DNA of 64,000 nucleotides, from contig NZ_JACJVC010000005.1 in NCBI RefSeq assembly GCF_023369555.1, forward strand, positions 97,223 to 161,222, in the 5' to 3' direction. Positions within the stretch are counted from its first letter, which is position 1; each line of letters begins with the position of its first letter. Both the position numbers and the translations under genes were made by a program. Of the stretch, positions 24,856 to 33,208 are shown piece by piece. The notes under the pieces are model-generated. The model saw nothing but the letters and a program-made list of their open reading frames with translations. It did no database searches and had not been told where the DNA came from. The stretch is from Actinomyces sp. AC-20-1 (GTDB lineage: Bacteria; Actinomycetota; Actinomycetes; Actinomycetales; Actinomycetaceae).

Positions 24856-26205
24856 TCAGGCGTCCTGGCGCCTGTGGGTGACGAGCTCGGCGACACCGAC
24901 CGGCGAGCCCTGCGCCAGCCAGACGTGCATGACGTGCGGGGACAGGAGGCGGTCGGCCGCCAGGCGGCAGGCCCCGATGAGCGCGTCGTCGGGGTGGCCC
25001 ATGCGGATGCGCAGACGCTCCGAGGTCGAGGGCAGCACGCGCCGGCGCAGCGCCTGGCTCACCACCTGCCCGAAGAGCTGTCCCGACGCCGTGACGTCAC
25101 CGCCCAGCACCACCTCGCCCGGGTTGTACGTCGTCGTGACGACGGCGAGGACGACAGCGAGGCGGTCGGCCGCCTCGGTCGCGATGCGCACGCACACGCG
25201 GTCGCCCTGGGCGACACCGCGGAAGACGTCGATGTCGCGGATCGTGTCCTTCTCGCTCATGACCTCGCGCAGGTACGAGGAGGTCTTGAGGACCTGGGGT
25301 GTCGTGGCGGCGTCCTCCATGGCGCCACCGGAGACGACGGTCTCAAGGCAGCCGCGGCGTCCGCAGCGGCAGGCGGCCCCGCCCGCCCCGGACATCTGGA
25401 TGTGGGCGATCTCGCCGGAGGCGGCACCCGCTCCGCGGTGGACCTGGCCGGAGGAGACGATGCCCATGCCCAGGCCGAGTGAGACGCGGACGTAGAGCAG
25501 GTCCTTGGGGGCGCCCACGCGCGAGGCAGCGGCCAGGGCCATCATGTTGACCTCGTCGTCGACCCACACGGACATCTGCAGCGCCTCGGCCAGGCGTGTG
25601 CGCGCCGGGTAGCCGGTCCAGCTGGGGCCGGAGCCGGCTCCCGCGACCGGCGGCACGATGCTGCCGTCGCGGAAGTCGACGGGGGTCGGCAGACTCGCCC
25701 CCAGGCCCCAGGGGGCGGGCAGGTCCGGGCGGCTGCCGCGCAGGGCGGTGAGGTGGTCGATGGCGGTGGTGACGACGGCGGCCGGGTCGTCGATGAGGCC
25801 CGCCTCCCAGGTGACGCGCTCAAGGACCTCACCGCCGATGCTCATGAGGGCCGCTGTGCTCTGGCGGTAGGAGACGGCCAGGGCGAGCATCGTGGCGGCG
25901 TCAGGGTTGAAGCGCCACATCTCGGGGGCGCGGCCGCCGGTGGACATGCCGCGGCCGGCGGGGACGAGCAGTCCCATCTCGACGGCGGTGCGCAGGCGGC
26001 GGTCGACGGCGTTGCGCCCCATGGACAGGGAGTCCACGAGGTCGGCGCGGGCGACGCCCTGCGAGTAGGAGCGGGCCTCGGCGATGAGGTGGGAGAGCTG
26101 GGTGACGTGGACGAAGGAGGGCGGACGCGGGGCACGACGTCGTGACATGGGCGCGTCGGCCTCGTCGCCTGCGGCGCCTCCGGGGGTGTCCTCGTGCGTC
26201 GTCAC
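24856..26205 (-). CDS. ROK-family transcriptional regulator
   Basis: A 449-residue ROK repressor if the GTG at 26205 is used, or 430 from ATG 26148. A long Pro/Arg-rich N-terminal tail precedes the winged helix (VARADLVDSLSMGRNAVDRRL). The kinase-like domain has LGLGMGIVSSGQVHRG and the zinc motif CRCGRRGCLE. Its end (VTHRRQDA) matches the end of the deleted paralogue at 22002. It is divergent from the GPH transporter at 26458 and probably represses it until a glycoside or released sugar binds. A GCTTGTGCAC site (26298-26307) in the shared promoter region resembles motifs near other sugar genes. Confidence 0.88.
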   Translation of the reverse strand: MTTHEDTPGGAAGDEADAPMSRRRAPRPPSFVHVTQLSHLIAEARSYSQGVARADLVDSLSMGRNAVDRRLRTAVEMGLLVPAGRGMSTGGRAPEMWRFNPDAATMLALAVSYRQSTAALMSIGGEVLERVTWEAGLIDDPAAVVTTAIDHLTALRGSRPDLPAPWGLGASLPTPVDFRDGSIVPPVAGAGSGPSWTGYPARTRLAEALQMSVWVDDEVNMMALAAASRVGAPKDLLYVRVSLGLGMGIVSSGQVHRGAGAASGEIAHIQMSGAGGAACRCGRRGCLETVVSGGAMEDAATTPQVLKTSSYLREVMSEKDTIRDIDVFRGVAQGDRVCVRIATEAADRLAVVLAVVTTTYNPGEVVLGGDVTASGQLFGQVVSQALRRRVLPSTSERLRIRMGHPDDALIGACRLAADRLLSPHVMHVWLAQGSPVGVAELVTHRRQDA

Positions 26206-26457
26206 ACGGGAAGTGTAGCCAACGGGGCTGCGGCCCTGAAGGTCAACGAGGTGGGCCGTCGGTCCCATGAGTGCTGGAGAAGCGTAAGTTCGCCCATGCT
26301 TGTGCACATGTGGTGCAAAAGAGGTGGTGGGGGGCGTAGTCATAGGCTGTCCGCCTGCGTTGACTGTGATCCAGAACGCGAGGGGCCCGACACGGCAGTC
26401 CGGCCCCGGAGGTTCCGGGCAGAGCAGCCCGAAGATCGCATCACAGAAAGGCCTGTC
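26206..26457. promoter_or_regulatory. Divergent promoter region of ROK and second GPH transporter
   Basis: 252 bp without a gene. It contains GCTTGTGCACATGTGGTGC around 26298-26317 with partial dyad symmetry, a plausible regulator site, and AGAAAGG before the transporter start. The upstream in-frame extension of the transporter is not supported. Confidence 0.35.
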
Positions 26458-27944
26458 ATGACCACCCAGTCAGAGGCTCCCGCCAAGAAGGGCGGCATGG
26501 TCCCCCTCAAGGAGAAGATCTCCTTCGGTTTCGCCGAGTTCGGCTCCCAGTTCGTCTGGAACACCGTCGGCTCCTACCTGCTCCTCTTCTACACTGACGT
26601 CGCGCTCATCCCCGCCGTGGTCGCCGGCAACATCCTCCTCGTCGCCCGCGTCCTCGACGGCATCCAGGACCTCGCCTTCGGCTACATCGCCGAGCGCACC
26701 AAGTCCCGCTGGGGCCGCTTCCGCCCCTACGTCATCTTCGGCGCCCCAGTGCTCTCCATCTCCCTCATCCTCGCCTTCTGGATGCCCTTCGGCGGCAGCG
26801 GCACCGGCGTGAAGGTCGCATGGGCGGGCATCACCTACGTCCTGCTGTGCTTCGTCTACACCGTGGCGAACATGTCCTACGGCTCGCTGGCCGGCGTCAT
26901 GACCACCGACTCCGGTGAGCGCGTCACCCTCAACTGGATCCGCTCCATCGGCTCGATGATCGCGCAGAACGTCATGAACGTCGTCACCCCGCTGCTGCTC
27001 GTCTTCTTCGCCGCCTCCGAGATCGCCAAGGACAAGGGTGGCGACGCCCGCTCCTACCTGCTCACGATGGTCGTCTTCGCCTGCATCGCCCTGCCGGCCT
27101 TCCTCGTCACCGGCTTCAACGTCCGCGAGCGCATCACCCTGACCCCCGAGCAGCAGAAGGTCTCCTTCGGTGCGACCGTCAAGGCCGTCGTCTCCAACGG
27201 CCAGCTCCTCGTCATCTTCTTCATGCTCCTGGTCAACCTCATCGGCCTCTTCGGCCGCCTCGGGGTCATGTACTTCTACTGCATCTACATCCTGGGCAAC
27301 CCGGTCCTCATGGCCCCCGTCATGCTGGCCTTCTCCCTCGGGTCCACCGCCGGCCAGGTGCTCCTGCCCCCCCCTTCGCCCTCAAGCTGGGCAAGCGGAA
27401 CATGCTCATGGCGTCCGTGCTCCTGAGCGCGCTGTTCCTCTTCCTCATCTTCTTCATCGGCGACTCCATGGGGATGACCGTCTTCTACATCCTGCAGTTC
27501 TGCTACGGCATGGCCGGCTTCGCCGCCCCCATCGCCCTGTCCATGGTCCCGGACGCCGTCGACTACTACGAGCTCAAGACCGGCATCCGCGCCGACGGCA
27601 CCTCCTACGCCGCCGTCTCCCTGTCCACCAAGTTCGCCTCCGCCATCGGTGGTGCCTTCACGCTCTACATCATCGGTTGGTTCGGCTACGACGGCGCCGC
27701 CCAGCAGCAGACCGCCGAGGCCATCACCGGCATCAACGTCGCCGCCAACCTCATGCCCGCCATCGCGGCCCTCATCGCCTTCATCCCGCTCCTGTTCTGG
27801 AAGCTGTCCACGAGGAAGATGGAGGAGATCGCCGCCGAGCTCGAGGTCAAGCGTGCCGCCCAGGCCGAGGCCCTGGCCCACGGCCTGAGCCGCGAGGAGG
27901 CCGAGGCCGTCACCGAGCACGCCGTCGAGGAGGCCGAGTCCTGA
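26458..27944 (+). pseudogene. GPH-family glycoside:cation symporter, frameshifted in a C8 tract
   Basis: Paralogue of the transporter at 23125, with the same landmarks (FAEFGSQFVWNTVGS, DGIQDLAFGYIAERTKSRWG, VPDAVDYYELKTG). The frame from ATG 26458 is open to a run of eight C (27367-27374 region, LLPPP). It then continues correctly one frame over as FALKLGKRNMLMASVLLSALF... to the stop at 27944. Nine C would give a continuous 495-residue protein, close to the 480 of the paralogue. As read, the product lacks helices 9-12. A single-base error or a slipped-strand variant in the homopolymer is equally possible from sequence alone. AGAAAGG precedes the start. Confidence 0.85.
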
Positions 27945-28045
27945 CCCGCGGTGCCGGCACCGGTACCACCCGCCGTCGGCACAACCTCATAGGGACGCCA
28001 CCGCCAACTGGTGACCGCCCCGCCTGACATGCTCAGGCACACACC

Positions 28046-28090
28046 GTTGGGGCCGTGGCCCGGGCGCCGCGCCCGGACCACGGCCCCAAC
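28046..28090. terminator. 22-bp near-perfect inverted repeat before the GH3 gene
   Basis: GTTGGGGCCGTGGCCCGGGC pairs with GCCCGGACCACGGCCCCAAC with one mismatch and almost no loop. It lies 100 bp after the transporter stop and 40 bp before the GH3 start, so it may end the transporter transcript or form a 5' leader structure. Confidence 0.55.
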
Positions 28091-28129
28091 GAGCACAGCC
28101 CCACCGCCCCGCACACCGAGGAGCCCACC

Positions 28130-30373
28130 GTGACCACCGCCCCCGCCGACCAGCTCACCGACGCCCAGCGTGAGCACATCGAGACGCTCCTCGCCTCCCT
28201 CACCTGGGAGGAGAAGCTCAACCAGGCCCAGATCACCTTCAAGATGAGCCTCGAGGAGTGCCTTCAGGCCGCCCGCAGCGGCATCGGCGCCCTCTTCTGG
28301 CCCGGCGACGCCGCTGGTACCAACGCCGTCCAGCGCGCCGCCGTCGAGGAGTCCGCCCACGGCATCCCCCTGCTCATCGGCCTCGACGTCATCCACGGCC
28401 AGCGCACCACCTTCCCCACCCCCCTGGCCATGGCCGCCTCCTTCAGCCCCGACGCCGCCCGCACCTGCGCCGCCGTCTCCGCCGCCGAGGCCCGCTCCGG
28501 GGGCGTGACCTGGACCTTCTCCCCGATGGTCGACGTCTCCCGCGACCCGAGGTGGGGCCGCGTCGCCGAGGGCTTCGGCGAGGACCCCCTGCTGTCCGGC
28601 GCCATGGGGGCCGCCATGGTCGAGGGCTACCAGCACGAGCGCCTCGACGAGCCCGGCACCCTCATCGCCACCGCCAAGCACTACATCGGTTACGGCGCCG
28701 CCGAGGGCGGACGCGACTACAACACCGTCGACATCTCCGACCAGCGCCTGCGCAGCGTGTACCTGCCGCCCTTCCAGGACGTCGTCGAGGCCGGTGCAGG
28801 CTCCGTCATGGCCTCCTTCAACACGGTCAACGGCCGCCCCGTCCACGCCAGCCGCCGCCTGCTCACCGACCTGCTCAAGAACGAGCTCGGCTTCACCGGC
28901 GCCGTCGTCGGGGACGCCAGCGGCGTCGAGAACCTCGTCCCCCACGGCGTCGCCACCGACCTGGCCGAGGCCGCCACCACCTCCCTGCTCGCCGGCCTCG
29001 ACGTCGAGATGGGAGGGCGCCTCTACGACCCCGACACCCGCCCCGGTGCCCCCGCCCTCCTCGAGCCCACCCCCGAGCTCGTCGCCCGTGTCGACGACGC
29101 CGTGCGCCGCCTGCTCACCCTCAAGATGGCCCTCGGCCTGTTCGAGACCCCCTATGTCGACGCCTCCGCCGAGGTCACCGCCCCCACCGAGGAGCACCTG
29201 GCCGCCGCCCGGGCCGCTGCCGAGAGGGCCCCCGTCCTGCTCACCAACGACGGCACCCTGCCGATCGCCCCCACCGCCCGGCGCATCCTCCTGGCCGGCC
29301 CCGCCGCCACCCACACCGACCACCTGGGCGCCTGGGTGCAGCACTTCGCCGCCCCGCCCGCCCACGGCCTGGACGCCGCCCTGGCCGACGCGCTGGCGCG
29401 CGAGGCCGCCGCCCGCGGCGAGCAGGCCCCCACCCTCACCGTCCTCGGCGGCCAGGACCCCCTCGGCGTCACCGAGGAGGAGGTCGCCGCCGTCGCCACG
29501 GCCGCCGCCGAGGCGGACCTCGTCGTCCTCGCCCTGGACGAGCCCAGCCAGCTGACCGGCGAGGCCACCTCCCGCGCCGACCTCCACCTGCCCGGGGGCC
29601 AGGCCGCCCTCGTGCACGCCGCGGCCGCCACCGGCACCCCCGTCGCCGTCGTCCTCGTGGCCGGACGCCCGCTCGTCACCGAGGAGTGGATCGAGGAGCC
29701 GGGCGCCGTCCTCATGGCCTGGCACCTGGGCACCACTGCCCCGGAGGTCATCGCGGACCTGCTCACCGGTGCTGTCAACCCCTCGGGCCGGCTGCCCATG
29801 GGCTTTCCCCGCCACTCCGGCCAGCTGCCCGCCACCTACGACGCCCACGAGCGCACCGGCCGCCCCGCCAGCCGCGGCGGCGAGATGGTCAAGCCCCAGT
29901 ACGACATGGGTCTCGACGGGCCCGCCAACCTCCAGGAGTTCTTCACCTCCAAGTACCGCGACCTCGAGCGCGGGCCCCGCTTCCGCCTCGGCCACGGCCT
30001 GTCCTACACGCGCTTCGAGTACACCGGCGCCGCCCTCTCGCGCCCGGTGGTGAGCCTCGCCGAGCTGGCCGGCGGCGTCGACGTCACCGTCACCGTCACC
30101 AACACCGGCGGGCGCGACGGCGAGGACATCATCCTGCTCTTCACTCGTGACGTCGTGGCCACCTTGGCCCCTGCGGTGAGGAGGCTCGCCGGCTTCCAAC
30201 GGGTGGGCCTGGCCGCGGGTGAGAGCGTTGACGTGTCGTTCCGCCTCACCCGCCGCGACCTGGCCCTGTGGGACGACGACGGCGAGGGCTGGCGCGTCGA
30301 GCCCGGCGACTTCGAGATCCGCCTCGGACCGGACCCGGACGCCGCCGCGCTCACTCTCACCGTCACGCGCTGA
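28130..30373 (+). CDS. GH3 beta-glucosidase-type glycosidase
   Basis: A 747-residue GH3 enzyme. The N-terminal barrel carries LIGLDVIHGQRTTFP, FSPMVDVSRDPRWGRVAEGFGEDP split over two loops, AKHYIGYG, and the nucleophile region GAVVGDASGVEN, where Asp lies in VVGD rather than the commoner VSDW. An alpha/beta sandwich follows (RAPVLLTNDGTLPIAP), then a fibronectin-III-like end (VTVTNTGGRDGEDIILLF). GTG 28130 with GAGGAG upstream is the preferred start; an upstream ATG at 28055 would place the hairpin in the coding region. No signal peptide. It heads a four-gene plus-strand set (GH3, esterase, GH43, GH106-like) that likely strips side sugars and acyl groups from imported plant glycosides. Confidence 0.9.
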   Translation: MTTAPADQLTDAQREHIETLLASLTWEEKLNQAQITFKMSLEECLQAARSGIGALFWPGDAAGTNAVQRAAVEESAHGIPLLIGLDVIHGQRTTFPTPLAMAASFSPDAARTCAAVSAAEARSGGVTWTFSPMVDVSRDPRWGRVAEGFGEDPLLSGAMGAAMVEGYQHERLDEPGTLIATAKHYIGYGAAEGGRDYNTVDISDQRLRSVYLPPFQDVVEAGAGSVMASFNTVNGRPVHASRRLLTDLLKNELGFTGAVVGDASGVENLVPHGVATDLAEAATTSLLAGLDVEMGGRLYDPDTRPGAPALLEPTPELVARVDDAVRRLLTLKMALGLFETPYVDASAEVTAPTEEHLAAARAAAERAPVLLTNDGTLPIAPTARRILLAGPAATHTDHLGAWVQHFAAPPAHGLDAALADALAREAAARGEQAPTLTVLGGQDPLGVTEEEVAAVATAAAEADLVVLALDEPSQLTGEATSRADLHLPGGQAALVHAAAATGTPVAVVLVAGRPLVTEEWIEEPGAVLMAWHLGTTAPEVIADLLTGAVNPSGRLPMGFPRHSGQLPATYDAHERTGRPASRGGEMVKPQYDMGLDGPANLQEFFTSKYRDLERGPRFRLGHGLSYTRFEYTGAALSRPVVSLAELAGGVDVTVTVTNTGGRDGEDIILLFTRDVVATLAPAVRRLAGFQRVGLAAGESVDVSFRLTRRDLALWDDDGEGWRVEPGDFEIRLGPDPDAAALTLTVTR

Positions 30374-30401
30374 GCACCACCCGCCTCGAGAGGAGAGCTC
30401 C

Positions 30402-31495
30402 ATGCAGACCGGAACCCGAGCAAATGGCACCACCCGTGACGGCGCCCCGTCGTCGTCACCGACGGCCCCGAGAAGGTCGGCCGTCTCACCGGAGTCCACG
30501 CCGAGCGCCTCCACCTCATTGAGGGTCTGTCCCCGGACCGCCCCCACTGGGGCCCTGAGGAGTGGGCCAGGCTCGAGCAGTTCGATGCTCCCGTCGAGCC
30601 CGTCGACCTGCCCGAGGTCGAGCGCCGCGAGGCCCACGCCCCCGGTCCCAACGGCCCCGTCCGCGTCATCGTCACGATCCCCACGACTCTCGCCGAGCCC
30701 GACGCCCAGGGGCGCCGCGGCGCCATCGTGTGGATGCACGGCGGCGGCTTCATCGTCGGCGAGGCGAAGATGCCCGAGGGCGACCACACCGCTGCCCGCC
30801 TGGCGGAGGCCACCGGCCTGCCCGTCATCAACGTCGACTACCGCCTCGCCACCGAGGGCCGCCACCACCCCGTCCTCCACGACGACGTGTGGGCCGCCTT
30901 CCGCTGGGCCCGCGACGGCGGGCACGGCCTGGCCACCGACCCGTCACTCGTCATCGTCGGCGGCGGCAGCGCCGGCGCCGCCCTGGCCGCCACCATCGGC
31001 CACCGCGGCCGGGATGAGGGCCCCGCTCCCGCCGGGGTCGTCCTCGCCTACCCGCTCGTCCACTACCCCCTGCCCGAGCCCTCCGCCGAGCTCGCCGCCG
31101 TCCTCGCCACCCTGCCGCCGCTGCTCTACGCGGGCCCCGAGGCTGAGCAGGCGCAGAACGACAGGCTCATGAGGGCGTTGCTCGGACCGCGGATGACCGA
31201 CGTCGCCCACTTCGACTACGCCATGCCCGGCAACGCCACGGACCTCGCCGGCTACCCGCGCACCTACGTGGAGAGCTGCGAGGCCGACGCGCTGCGCGCC
31301 TCCGGCGACGCCTTCGTCGCCCAGCTCGAGGCGGCCGGCGCGGACGTCGAGTCCCACACCGTGCCCGGCGAGACCCACGGGCACCTGTCCGTGCCCGGCC
31401 TGCCCGCGGGGAAGACCACCTGCGCCCACTTCGCCGCCTTCATCATCGACGTCGTCACCTCGGCCCGCTCCGGCAGGGCCGGCACGACGGCCTGA
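30402..31495 (+). pseudogene. Alpha/beta hydrolase (HSL-type esterase), frameshifted near the start
   Basis: ATG 30402 follows GAGGAGAG and begins MQTGTRANGTTRDGAP, but this frame does not lead to the conserved domain. One base lost from a C run (CCCC at 30445-30448) would join it to VVVTDGPEKVGRLTGVHAER... and yield a 364-residue hydrolase. The domain is intact: HGGGF oxyanion hole, GGGSAGAAL nucleophile elbow (Ser), Asp in VESCEADALR and His in GETHGH. Without repair the only in-frame starts are GTG 30728/ATG 30734, which would remove the cap region. A de-acylating role on acetylated or malonylated glycosides is inferred from the glycosidase neighbours. Confidence 0.78.
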
Positions 31496-31551
31496 CCAGA
31501 CACGCCCCCCGGCAACACCCCGGCACAAGCTAAGGACCTGAGGACACTGAC

Positions 31552-33084
31552 ATGAGCACGAGCACCACCCCCACCTGGGGCCACGGCATCGAGAACCAGC
31601 GCCGCGCCAACCTCGGCGACGGCACCTACCGCAACCCCGTCATGGGCGGCGACTACCCGGACCCCACCGTCCTACGGGTGGGGGAGCGCTACTACATGAC
31701 CTTCTCCTCCTTCGAGTCCAGCCCCGCCATCGTCCTCCTGCGCTCGGAGAACCTCGTGGACTGGGAGCCCGTCGGCCCCGTCCTCGAGGAGTCCTGGGGC
31801 AGTGTCTTCGCCATGGACCTCGTCGAGCACAAGGGGCGCTACTACCTCTACATCCCCTTCATGCCCACCTCCTGGTCCACGGTGGACGCCCCCACCATCG
31901 CCGTCATGTGGACCGACGACATCGAGGGCGGGTGGCAGGGGCCCGTCGACCTCGGCATCCGCGGCTACATCGACCCCGGTCACGCCGTCGGGGACGACGG
32001 CGAGCGCTACCTCCTCCTCAACGGCGTCGACCGGGTGCGCCTGACCGACGACGGCCTGGCCACCGACGGCCCCATCGAGCACGTCTACGACGGCTGGCAC
32101 TACCCCGAGGACTGGGTGGTCGAGGCCTACTCCCTCGAGGGCCCCAAGCACGTGGTCCGCGACGGCTGGCACTACCTCGTCTCCGCCGTCGGCGGCACCG
32201 CCGGGCCCGCCACCGGCCACATGGTCATCGTCGCCCGCTCGCGCAGCATCGACGGCCCCTGGGAGAACATGCCCACCAACCCGCTCCTGCGCTGCACCGA
32301 CCCCGCCCAGCCCTGGCACTCGCGCGGCCACGGCACCCTCCTCGAGGGCCCCGGCGGCCAGTGGTACGTCATCTACCACGCCTACGAGAAGGACGCCCAG
32401 GGGCTGGGCCGCCAGATCCTCCTCGAGCCCGTGGACTGGACCGCGGACGGCTGGCCCGTCGCCCGCGGCGGCGACCTCACCGAGCCCCTGCCCCTGCCCG
32501 GCGGCGCGACCCGCCCCCACGGCTTCGCCCTCTCGGACGACTTCACCGAGCCGAGCTGGGGCTGGCGCTGGACCTTCGACCAGCCCGACGCCCACGAGAC
32601 CGACCGCGCCGTCCTCGGCACCGAGGGCCTGCTCCTGGCCGGCAAGGGCACGGACCCCGCCACCTCCTCACCCATGACCCTGCGCGCCCCCGACCGCTCC
32701 TACCGCGTCGAGACCAGCGTCGAGCTCGTCGACGGCGGGACGACGGCGGGCCTCCTGCTGTTCTTCAACCACCGGCTCTTCCTCGGCCTCGAGCTGGCCC
32801 CCGGCCGCCTCCAGGCCTGGACCGGCGGCACCCGTACCTGGGGCAGCGAGCCGCTCGACGAGTCCGTCACCGCCCTCGACCTGGCCATCACCAAGCGCGA
32901 GAACATCGTCGACATGCACTACCGCCTGCCCGGGTCCGAGACCTGGACGCGCTACCCGCTCACCCTCGAGTGCTCCGGCTACCACGCCAACACCGTCAAT
33001 GACCTAGTGTCCCTGCGCCCCGCCGTCTTCGCCACCGGGGACGGCCGCACCCGCTTCCGCGGCGTGACCTACCGGGCCCTGTGA
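31552..33084 (+). CDS. GH43 glycosidase with C-terminal beta-sandwich (xylosidase/arabinofuranosidase type)
   Basis: A 510-residue enzyme. The N-terminal five-bladed GH43 propeller has the catalytic base in GDYPDPTVLR, the pKa-modulating Asp in GYIDPGHAV and the general-acid Glu in VVEAYSLEGP. From about residue 320 a second domain (FALSDDFTEPSWGWRWTF onwards) resembles the GH43 C2/DUF1349 beta-sandwich that completes the active site in beta-xylosidases. No signal peptide, so it works on imported substrate. GAGGA precedes ATG 31552. It sits between an esterase and a GH106-like gene in one apparent operon. Arabinofuranosidase and xylosidase activities cannot be separated by eye. Confidence 0.88.
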   Translation: MSTSTTPTWGHGIENQRRANLGDGTYRNPVMGGDYPDPTVLRVGERYYMTFSSFESSPAIVLLRSENLVDWEPVGPVLEESWGSVFAMDLVEHKGRYYLYIPFMPTSWSTVDAPTIAVMWTDDIEGGWQGPVDLGIRGYIDPGHAVGDDGERYLLLNGVDRVRLTDDGLATDGPIEHVYDGWHYPEDWVVEAYSLEGPKHVVRDGWHYLVSAVGGTAGPATGHMVIVARSRSIDGPWENMPTNPLLRCTDPAQPWHSRGHGTLLEGPGGQWYVIYHAYEKDAQGLGRQILLEPVDWTADGWPVARGGDLTEPLPLPGGATRPHGFALSDDFTEPSWGWRWTFDQPDAHETDRAVLGTEGLLLAGKGTDPATSSPMTLRAPDRSYRVETSVELVDGGTTAGLLLFFNHRLFLGLELAPGRLQAWTGGTRTWGSEPLDESVTALDLAITKRENIVDMHYRLPGSETWTRYPLTLECSGYHANTVNDLVSLRPAVFATGDGRTRFRGVTYRAL

Positions 33085-33092
33085 CACCACCG

Positions 33093-33156
33093 GTCCCGGC
33101 AGGGCGCCCGCCCCGCCGGGACAGGAAGGACGGGACCCCGCCGTCGGGCCCGACGG
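33093..33156. terminator. Two GC-rich stem-loops between GH43 and GH106-like genes
   Basis: GTCCCGGC (33093-33100) pairs with GCCGGGAC (33115-33122), and CCGTCGGGCCCGACGG (33141-33156) is a perfect 16-bp palindrome. They lie between two same-strand genes, so partial termination or transcript processing is possible. Confidence 0.45.
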
Positions 33157-33208
33157 TCCCACCCCTCAGCAGCGCCCCCGCCCACCCGCAACGCCCGGAG
33201 GAACCGAC

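Noticed and set aside
27686..30925. Very long minus-strand open frame opposite GH3 and the esterase
   Set aside because: Antisense shadow with low-complexity Gly/Val/Ala sequence; the plus strand carries recognised domains with ribosome-binding sites.
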